Shown here: positions 1 to 5,495 of the stretch, in pieces
Position numbering within the stretch: position 1 is the stretch's first letter
Layout: every line of letters starts with the position of its first letter
Notes under the pieces: generated by a model
The model's input: the letters and a program-made list of their open reading frames with translations, nothing else
What the model was told of the DNA's origin: nothing
Databases searched by the model: none
Position numbers and translations under genes: made by a program
Assembly (NCBI GenBank): GCA_020425885.1
Contig: JAGQRA010000304.1
Location: 1 to 12,264 of the forward strand
DNA length: 12,264 nt
DNA from: Planctomycetota bacterium
Lineage (GTDB): Bacteria; Planctomycetota; UBA1135; UBA2386
Reading direction: 5' to 3'

Positions 1-983
1 TAGGCCGGACAGCCATCGGCGAAGACGACCAGGGGCCGCGGCTTCGACTCGACCGCGGGATGATGCTCGGCATCGAGTCGCAACACGCACTCCAGCGTGC
101 CCTCGCCCGCCGGCACGGCCGTCGCCACGTCCCCCGTCATGCCGTGCAGCGGGTGACGTTCGTTGGCGAGGTTGTCGAGGGCGGCTTCGAGCCGCTCGAG
201 GTCGGCCACGGCGTGACTCTCACCGTCGCAGGCCTCGCCGAGGTAGGCGCGCGACACCTCGGCGGCGATCCCCAACAACAGCGCCCGCGGCATCGGCTCG
301 AGGTCCTGATGCACCAGGCGCGCCCTGGTCATCGCCGCCTCGCTGCGAGCCTGATAGCCACGCAACACGTGAAACGGCATCGACAGGACCGGATCGGTCG
401 CACGCGGTTCTTCGCCGTCGATCCGCAACTGCACGACGATCCGATAGCTGCCGTCCGCCAGCCCCTCGCATGGCAGGCTGACCTCGGGTCGGGCACGACG
501 CAGATCCCCGACGTCGGTCGAGCCGATCGGCTCCTTCGCCGACAACGTCGCACCGGTGGCATCGCGGACCGCAACGACGAACTCGAGCTTGCCCGGCTGC
601 GCCACCGTGAACGGCAGGAACAGGGTCACGTTGAGGTTGCGGCAGATCTCGTTCCGGGCTTCAGGGTCGACGACCTCGGGCAGCAGGAAGGCGCCGATCG
701 TCGCGCGCAGCACGAAGGCAAGGTCGGCCTCGACGCCGCGGAGCCGAGCCAACGCGCGGGCGACCGGCACGAACGGGTGACCACGATCCGGCTCGGCCAG
801 CTGTTCGGCCATCGCCTGCCGGGTCTCGGCGTCGCGGCCGATCGACTCGACGAACACCTGGTCACGCAGTCGCTCGAGATAGAGGTAGCCCCAACGTTCG
901 CGGTAGACCGGCCCCTGCGCCGCGCCCGCCACGGCCAGGGCGGTCAACGCGGCGCACGCAGCGAGTAGTTCTCTTTTACCCAT
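1..983 (-). CDS. Secreted protein of unknown function, 3' end outside window
   Basis: An open frame runs from an ATG at 983 to the left edge: 327 sense codons without a stop. It begins with a clear signal peptide (MGKRELL, then an Ala/Leu core ending near AGAAQG, about residues 1-24), so export to the periplasm or cell surface is likely. Residues about 110-200 look beta-rich and Ig-like. The visible end contains the string PRPLVVFADG, which resembles the first beta-strand and oxyanion region of alpha/beta hydrolases (PLVVFLHG in esterases). That assignment is only a suggestion, because the nucleophile region would lie outside the window. A GAGG sits 10 nt before the ATG. The start lies inside the last 40 nt of the upstream gene, which suggests translational coupling. 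Third-position GC bias fits this frame and not the competing plus-strand frame. Confidence 0.75.
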   Translation of the reverse strand, partial: MGKRELLAACAALTALAVAGAAQGPVYRERWGYLYLERLRDQVFVESIGRDAETRQAMAEQLAEPDRGHPFVPVARALARLRGVEADLAFVLRATIGAFLLPEVVDPEARNEICRNLNVTLFLPFTVAQPGKLEFVVAVRDATGATLSAKEPIGSTDVGDLRRARPEVSLPCEGLADGSYRIVVQLRIDGEEPRATDPVLSMPFHVLRGYQARSEAAMTRARLVHQDLEPMPRALLLGIAAEVSRAYLGEACDGESHAVADLERLEAALDNLANERHPLHGMTGDVATAVPAGEGTLECVLRLDAEHHPAVESKPRPLVVFADGCPA

Positions 984-2107
984 GCCTTGAATGCCTCATC
1001 GATGCTCAGCGGGTTGAGACCGTAGACCTTCTGCAGCGCATCACGGGTCGGGCTGTCCCGCTTGATCAGCCGCACGAAGTCGCGGAACTTCGCGCCGCCA
1101 TGCGCCGACAACAGGAAGTCGACGAGGGCGAACGACAGCGCATGCTCCTCGAACGACAGCTGATCGGTGTTGCGCTGGGAGAGCTCGGCGAAGGACACCG
1201 CCAAGCCGGCATCGACCATCTTGCGCACCGGCGTCCGCCACACCCCGCCCTTGAAGCCGGCACCGGGCTGCAGCAGGATCTCCTCGAAGCAGAAGTTGGC
1301 GCACTTGCCGGTGACCTTGTCCTCGAACCAATGCGCGATGCCGGCATCGAGCCAGCCCTGGTTGCGGTTGCCGAGCCAGTTCGAGGGCACCATGTTCGAG
1401 AACAGGATGTGCGCCAGGCTGTGCACGAGCGTGCGGTGCAGCTCCTCGTCTCCGGCCATCAGCCGCGGATCCTGCCACATGCAGTAGATACAAGGCACCC
1501 CCATCAGCTTGGTGCCGGCCGCGCCGGAGGTGCTGATGCCGGTGACCCGCGGACCGAGCGTGGCATGGTCATGCTGATCGCGGAACATGTAGACCTCCAG
1601 TCGACCCGGCAGGTCCGCGGTGGAGAGCTCGAGGGTCTCGCAGAACAGCGCGCGCAGGCTCTCGATGCGTTCGCCGTAGAGGTGCATCAGCTCGTGCGTA
1701 TCGAGCTTCTTGCGGCCGACTGTCAGCGGCCGGATCGAGAAGGTCAGGTCGCAATGCGCGGTCTGCAGGTGCATCAACGGCTCGTTGGCGGTGATCGCAT
1801 CGACGTCCTTGCGACGCTGCTGCAGCCAGGTCGCGACGAGTTCCTTGCGGCGCTCGAGCTCGAGTTCGACCGCGTGGTTGCTGCAACGCTTGCAATCGAT
1901 CGCCAACGCGCCGCCGCAGCTCTTGCACGCCGCGACCTCGCTGCAGAACAACGTGCCGTGCGCGACCTGTTCCAGCTCCAGCATCTTGCCGTGCTTGGCG
2001 CAGGGCTGGCTGCCGTGGTTGTAGCAGGCCCGACAGGTCACGACCGGATGTTCCTGCGCCCCGAGGAAGCCGAGCAGCAACAAGGCGGCGATTGCGCGGT
2101 GCACCAT
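944..2107 (-). CDS. Secreted Cys-rich protein with degenerate gluzincin metallopeptidase fold
   Basis: This 387-residue product has a short signal peptide (residues 1-17, hydrophobic ALLLLGFLG). It then has a cysteine-rich segment: C25-x2-C28, C36, C55, and C61-x2-C64-x7-C72-x2-C75, resembling a DnaJ-like or zinc-ribbon metal site. The second half matches the layout of gluzincin peptidases (peptidase-MA or DUF1570-like). VHSLAH at 228-233 sits where HExxH is expected, and GWLDAGIAHWFED at 251-263 sits where WLNEGxAxYxE is expected. The catalytic Glu is Ser230 and the third zinc ligand is Ala255, so peptidase activity is unlikely if the alignment holds. The frame stays open upstream, but the ATG at 2107 is chosen because it gives the signal peptide. 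No good Shine-Dalgarno is seen. It lies 53 nt after queE. The substrate or partner is unknown. Confidence 0.75.
   Translation of the reverse strand: MVHRAIAALLLLGFLGAQEHPVVTCRACYNHGSQPCAKHGKMLELEQVAHGTLFCSEVAACKSCGGALAIDCKRCSNHAVELELERRKELVATWLQQRRKDVDAITANEPLMHLQTAHCDLTFSIRPLTVGRKKLDTHELMHLYGERIESLRALFCETLELSTADLPGRLEVYMFRDQHDHATLGPRVTGISTSGAAGTKLMGVPCIYCMWQDPRLMAGDEELHRTLVHSLAHILFSNMVPSNWLGNRNQGWLDAGIAHWFEDKVTGKCANFCFEEILLQPGAGFKGGVWRTPVRKMVDAGLAVSFAELSQRNTDQLSFEEHALSFALVDFLLSAHGGAKFRDFVRLIKRDSPTRDALQKVYGLNPLSIDEAFKAWVKENYSLRAPR
981..997 (-). promoter_or_regulatory. Ribosome binding site inside the upstream gene
   Basis: On the minus strand GAGG (994-997) lies 10 nt before the ATG at 983. 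An AAGG sits closer, but too near the start to serve. Both are within the coding region of the preceding gene, whose TGA is at 944-946, so ribosomes ending that gene could reinitiate here. Confidence 0.4.
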
Positions 2108-2160
2108 GCGGCACACGATAGCGCGGGGCGGGTGATCGGTAACGGTCGGCGTGTCGGGCG

Positions 2161-3021
2161 TCAGGGCAGCTGCAGGATCTTGTGGACCTGCGGCAGCACG
2201 CGCGTGTCGAAACCGGCGCGCACGGCGCTGGCGAGGAAGCGCTCCAGCTCCGAGACACGAAGGCGCCGTGTCACGGTTCCGAAAGGAGTGACCGGCTGCA
2301 GGATCAGCTGGATCTTCGCCCGCACCGGCTGCAGCTGCTCGAGCGCCTGCTCGAACGCCGGGTCGGTGACCGCATCGGTCAACACGATCTTGACGTCCAC
2401 CGTGGCACCGCGCCGCAGCGCGATCTCGCAACATTGGCGGTGCAGCTCGCCATAGCCACCGTTCCGGTCGGTGGCCGGACCGCCGACCGCCGCCCCGAGC
2501 GTCGCCGGCAGCTTGTAGTCAGCGCTGAGATGATCGACCTGCTGGACGCAGCGCGACAGGGCCTCGGGGTCGATGGCCGCGGTCTCGAGGTGCAGCCGTA
2601 CGCCGTCCCGGCGCAGCGCGACCCCGAACTCGCGCACGAAGTCGGGAAACACCAGCGGCTCGCCACCGGTCAGGCTGACGCGTGGACTCCGGCCGTGCGG
2701 GCTGGCCTTGAGCACGAGGCCGACCAGCTCGGCGGCGCGCGCGCCCGTCACCGGATTGCCCTCGAACCGCTCGCTCGGACCGGCGCGCACCGCGAAGCGC
2801 TCCGCCGCCTGATAGCTGCCCGGCGTGTCGCAGTAGAGGCAACGCAACGGACACGTCGCGGTGCGCACGAACACCATCGGCAGACCGGCGAATCGACCTT
2901 CGCCCTGGACCGAGCCGAACACCTCGATCAGCGGCGCCCGCGCCCCCTTGGCCGCCGCGCTGCCACCCGGCGTCGCCGCGCTGCCGGCCTTGACCTGATG
3001 CAGCTTCTGCTTCCAGTCCAA
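2161..3021 (-). CDS. queE: 7-carboxy-7-deazaguanine synthase (radical SAM)
   Basis: QueE converts 6-carboxy-tetrahydropterin to 7-carboxy-7-deazaguanine, a step toward preQ0, queuosine and other 7-deazaguanines. It is cytoplasmic and uses SAM, a 4Fe-4S cluster and Mg2+. Visible family marks in the 286 residues are EVFGSVQGEG (33-42), the cluster motif CPLRCLYC with Cys57, Cys61 and Cys64, LTGGEPL (117-123), LHLETAA (143-149), SADYKLP (166-172), and LPQVHKIL near the C-terminus. The first 30 residues are an Ala/Gly-rich extension, and residues 68-112 form an insert before the TGGE strand, so the protein is longer than many QueE. The start is TTG, supported by a GAGG 6 nt upstream that overlaps the stop of the aminotransferase gene. 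The next Met (49) lies after conserved sequence. No queC, queD or queF is in the window. Confidence 0.93.
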   Translation of the reverse strand: MDWKQKLHQVKAGSAATPGGSAAAKGARAPLIEVFGSVQGEGRFAGLPMVFVRTATCPLRCLYCDTPGSYQAAERFAVRAGPSERFEGNPVTGARAAELVGLVLKASPHGRSPRVSLTGGEPLVFPDFVREFGVALRRDGVRLHLETAAIDPEALSRCVQQVDHLSADYKLPATLGAAVGGPATDRNGGYGELHRQCCEIALRRGATVDVKIVLTDAVTDPAFEQALEQLQPVRAKIQLILQPVTPFGTVTRRLRVSELERFLASAVRAGFDTRVLPQVHKILQLP

Positions 3022-3032
3022 GGGCGGCCTCA
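3022..3032 (-). promoter_or_regulatory. Shine-Dalgarno overlapping stop codon, fixes TTG start of queE
   Basis: The minus strand reads TGAGG, then CCGCCC, then TTG. The GAGG shares its GA with the TGA stop of the aminotransferase gene and is spaced 6 nt from the TTG. This is the best evidence for the TTG start and for coupled translation of the two genes. Confidence 0.6.
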
Positions 3033-4193
3033 GGCGAACTGGGTCGCGAGGTCGTTGAGCACGTCGATGCCGCGCTGCAGCATCGCGTCGTCGGTCGCGA
3101 ACGAGAGCCGGAAGTGCGTGTCGCGCGACGAGAAGGCCTTGCCGAGCACGATCAGCAGGTTGCGCTCGATGGCCGCCTGCAGGAACGCCGCGCTGTCCGG
3201 CTCGCCGGCAAACGGCAGCTGCGGGAACGCGTAGAACGACCCATCCGGCGCCCGCAACCGATAGGCCGGGTGCAGCTTCGCCGTCAACAGGTCACGCTTC
3301 TTGCGATAGTCCTCGCGGTAGGGCCGCATGTCGAGATCCGGCAGCGCCTCGACCAACGCGTGCTGCAGCGGCGACGGCGCGCACACGAACGAGAACTGCT
3401 GCAGCGTCTTCATCGCGTCGAGGACCTCCGCCGGTCCCGTCGCGTAGCCGACACGCCAGCCGGGCACCGCATAGGTCTTGCTGAAGCCACCGAGCTGGAT
3501 GCAGCGATCGGCATAGGCGACCGGCGAGCAGTAGTCGTCGATGTAGGTGAAGAAGTCGTAGATCTCGTCGCTGACGACGAAGAGGCCGCGACGATTGGCG
3601 ATCGCGCAGATGCCTTCGATCTCGGCGCGCGACAGCACGGCGCCCGTCGGGTTGCTCGGCGAATTGACGAAGATGATCTTGGTCCGCGGACCACACAGGC
3701 TCTCGATCTGGTCGAGGTCGACGGCGAAGCGCTCACCAGCCTGCCGCGGGTAGATGTCGTAGTACCGGACCGAAGCGCCGCACAGCGACGCCAGGTGTCG
3801 GTACATCATGAACGCCGGGTCGGGCAACAGGATCTCGTCGCCCGGGTTCAACATCGATTGGAAGGTCAGCACCAGCCCGCCCGAGACCCCGGCTGTGATC
3901 AGGCTGGTCTCGGGACGGCGACCATGGCTGCGTTCGGCCGCGGCGAGCACGAACTCGTTGAGCTCGGGCAATCCCTGCGTCACCGTGTAGCGGTTCTTGC
4001 CGTCGCGGATCGCCCGCTCCGCCGCCTGGCCGAGCGCCGGCGGCACCTCGTAGTGGGGCTGTCCGATCGACAGGTTGATCGGATCCTTCATCGAGGCGAT
4101 GAGCTCGAACATGCGGCGGATGCCGCTCGGCTCGATCAGCTGAACGCGATCGCTCAGCACGCTTGACGGTTCGGCCACGTGACTCTCGGCCAA
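3030..4193 (-). CDS. PLP-dependent aminotransferase, class I/II fold
   Basis: This 387-residue, full-length fold-type I aminotransferase is close in pattern to the aspartate aminotransferase Igamma group. Visible residues are NPTG with Asn181, SDEIYDFF with Asp209 (pyridine nitrogen) and Tyr212, the Schiff-base Lys239 in GGFSKTYAVPGWRVGY, and the substrate-carboxylate Arg362 in FRLSFA. The N-terminal LSIGQPHYEVP and the YTVTQGLPEL string are also typical. The amino donor and acceptor cannot be read from the sequence: aspartate, aromatic or another amino acid are all possible. The start is TTG, 3 nt after the stop of the small basic protein, with a weak GAAG-type ribosome site. It is in the same operon as queE, but there is no known biochemical link to 7-deazaguanine synthesis. 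Confidence 0.93.
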   Translation of the reverse strand: MAESHVAEPSSVLSDRVQLIEPSGIRRMFELIASMKDPINLSIGQPHYEVPPALGQAAERAIRDGKNRYTVTQGLPELNEFVLAAAERSHGRRPETSLITAGVSGGLVLTFQSMLNPGDEILLPDPAFMMYRHLASLCGASVRYYDIYPRQAGERFAVDLDQIESLCGPRTKIIFVNSPSNPTGAVLSRAEIEGICAIANRRGLFVVSDEIYDFFTYIDDYCSPVAYADRCIQLGGFSKTYAVPGWRVGYATGPAEVLDAMKTLQQFSFVCAPSPLQHALVEALPDLDMRPYREDYRKKRDLLTAKLHPAYRLRAPDGSFYAFPQLPFAGEPDSAAFLQAAIERNLLIVLGKAFSSRDTHFRLSFATDDAMLQRGIDVLNDLATQFA

Positions 4194-4196
4194 CCG

Positions 4197-4397
4197 CTAC
4201 TTCTTGTCGTCGGCTTCCGCCTTCTTCTTCTTGGTCTTGGCCTTGAACGCGGTCCTCACCTTGCGCAGACCCTCGACCGGATCACCCTCCCGCCATTCGC
4301 CGACCTTCTTCAGGACGGCGAGGCGTTCTACGCGGGTCCAGACATTGCGCTTACCGCTGGAGGCACCCTCCAGCTTCAAACTGCTGTGAATCGTCAT
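4197..4397 (-). CDS. PVC-superphylum small basic protein
   Basis: This 66-residue, very basic protein starts MTIHSSLK, carries RNVWTRVERL (17-26), WREGD (35-39) and GLRKVR (43-48), and ends in a Lys-rich tail (KTKKKK). This matches my memory of the short basic protein found across Planctomycetes, Verrucomicrobia and Chlamydiae, described as a signature protein of that group. It is thought to bind nucleic acid non-specifically, perhaps at the ribosome; its exact role is unknown. It starts with ATG and its stop is 3 nt before the aminotransferase TTG, so it heads the operon. No strong Shine-Dalgarno is visible. Its presence is the best taxonomic evidence in the window. Confidence 0.85.
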   Translation of the reverse strand: MTIHSSLKLEGASSGKRNVWTRVERLAVLKKVGEWREGDPVEGLRKVRTAFKAKTKKKKAEADDKK

Positions 4398-4439
4398 GCT
4401 AGTGCTCGGGAAGGCCGGCTCGCGGTGGCGCTTGCTCGG

Positions 4440-4469
4440 CTGGACGGCTACTCCGGTGACGGCCGCCAG
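4440..4469 (-). other. Intergenic stem-loop between SPOR-like gene and small basic protein gene
   Basis: CTGG-CGGC pairs with GCCG-CCAG, giving an 8-bp stem with a single bulged base and a 13-nt loop. It lies in the 101-nt gap between two same-strand genes. No U-run follows on the minus strand, so a classical intrinsic terminator is not supported. It could be an RNA-processing site or chance in GC-rich DNA. I saw no convincing promoter in the rest of the gap. Confidence 0.25.
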
Positions 4470-4498
4470 GGAGCGACCGAAAAATCAGGGCGAGCAGT

Positions 4499-5152
4499 CT
4501 ACTGAACTGGGAAGGCCTGTGGCCACTCGTTTCCCTGGTTTCGCAAGCCGACGAACACCGGGCAGGGCACGTCCTCGGGCAGGGCCTGCAGCCGCGTCCG
4601 GGTCTCTGCCTTCTCGATGTTGCCGCTGTAGTAGACGGTTACGAACCAGACGCGACCATGGGCGCCGTCGCGAACATAGGGACGGGCCTTCGCCAACCCG
4701 TGGCCAGCCAGGTATTCGCTGAGCCGGATGGCACGGGTGCGTGCCTCGTCCTCCGGCATGTCCTCATAGGCTGCGACGAAGTAGGCATGGCTGGCCAGCA
4801 CTTCGGTATCGGCCTCGAGAATGCGCGGCGCCCGCGGGCCGGAGTTGTTCGGCCCACCGCCGGAGTGATTGACATTGAGCCCGGCCCCTGAGTCGTCCCC
4901 GTCGAAGCCGAAGCGATCACCGACCAGGAATCCACCGCCGAAGCATGCCAGGGCCAGCGCGAACGCGAGCCAACCCGGGAGCATGACACCGCGCCGTGTG
5001 GCACTGCCGCCACCGCGCCGCGTCGACGAACCGCCGAGCAGGCGTAGGACCGTACCGCCAAGGTTGCCCAACAGACCGGACTTGCCACGACGTCCCCGGC
5101 CATTGCCGCGCGAACCGAGCAGCAACACGAGATCACTGACCTTGCGAGCCAC
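4499..5152 (-). CDS. Single-pass membrane protein with SPOR-like C-terminal domain
   Basis: With the GTG start used here the product has 217 residues. The N-terminal 58 are Arg/Gly-rich and would be cytoplasmic. Residues about 59-78 form one transmembrane helix (WLAFALALACFGGGFLVG). A Gly/Asn/Ser-rich linker follows, and then a compact domain at about 119-201 (ASHAYFVAAYEDMPEDEA to RTRLQALPEDVP). Its pattern of strand, helix, strand, strand, helix, with YFVAAY and VWFVTVYYSGNIEKAE, resembles SPOR domains that bind denuded peptidoglycan at division sites. The match is by eye and weak in identity. An in-frame TTG at 5194 would add 14 residues. GTG is preferred because a G-rich GGGGGGTG precedes it and because the TTG lacks a ribosome site. 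The gene is probably transcribed alone or with the large gene upstream. Confidence 0.6.
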   Translation of the reverse strand: MARKVSDLVLLLGSRGNGRGRRGKSGLLGNLGGTVLRLLGGSSTRRGGGSATRRGVMLPGWLAFALALACFGGGFLVGDRFGFDGDDSGAGLNVNHSGGGPNNSGPRAPRILEADTEVLASHAYFVAAYEDMPEDEARTRAIRLSEYLAGHGLAKARPYVRDGAHGRVWFVTVYYSGNIEKAETRTRLQALPEDVPCPVFVGLRNQGNEWPQAFPVQ

Positions 5153-5267
5153 GAAACACCCCCCGCGCCGACCGGCACGCTGGAAAACGAACAACTGACC
5201 GCGTCATCGCCGACCAAGCGACAACCGTCGGCACGGTAGCGAACGGCACGGCATGGCGCAACGCCGC

Positions 5268-5287
5268 GGCCGCGGCTTTCGCCGGCC
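5268..5287 (-). terminator. GC-rich GAAA-loop hairpin after the GT-C/TPR gene
   Basis: On the minus strand, directly after the TGA at 5289-5291, GGCCGGC-GAAA-GCCGCGGCC can fold into a stem closed by a GNRA-type GAAA tetraloop, with a 2-nt bulge. No U-tract follows, so termination is uncertain. Its position beside the distal TGA, and not the earlier TAA, fits 5289 being the original gene end. Confidence 0.3.
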
Positions 5288-5288
5288 G

Positions 5289-5495
5289 TCAGCCGCCGGC
5301 CAGTTCTTCGAGCGCGGCGCGGACCTGAGGTTTGGCTCCCTCGGCGCCGTGGGCCAGGCAATCGGTCGCGAGCTTGCGGGCCTCGTCGGTCTTGCCGCGC
5401 CGCATCAAGGTCAGGGCCAGCATGTAGACCTGCTGACTGGCGTCGAGTTCGTGCTTCTGCTGCCAGGCAACGGCCTGCCGACAGAGCAGCTCGAG
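5289..5495 (-). pseudogene. C-terminal TPR remnant of the GT-C gene, beyond an in-frame TAA
   Basis: After the TAA at 5496-5498 the same frame continues for 68 sense codons to a TGA at 5289-5291. The peptide (LELLCRQAVAWQQKH to RAALEELAGG) contains a good TPR-like helical pair around YMLALTLMRRGKTDEARKLA and keeps the codon bias of the gene. It has no ribosome site or suitable start after the stop. It is best read as the severed end of the upstream gene. One base change, for instance CAA to TAA, would explain the split. A sequencing error or stop-codon readthrough are alternatives. Confidence 0.65.

Noticed and set aside
60..968. 302-codon plus-strand open frame
   Set aside because: Its product is Arg/His-rich with no recognisable motif. 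It lies antisense to the open minus frame with a signal peptide that continues off the left edge.
1100..2455. Long plus-strand open frame opposite the pseudo-peptidase and queE
   Set aside because: Antisense shadow caused by high third-position GC. It has no motifs, whereas the minus frames have a signal peptide and radical SAM motifs.
2182..4166. Two plus-strand open frames opposite queE and the aminotransferase
   Set aside because: The opposite strand encodes complete, well-conserved enzymes. The plus products are low-complexity and Arg/Ala-rich.
4440..4469. Intrinsic terminator after the SPOR-like gene
   Set aside because: A stem exists but no U-tract follows it on the transcribed strand, so it is listed only as a stem-loop.
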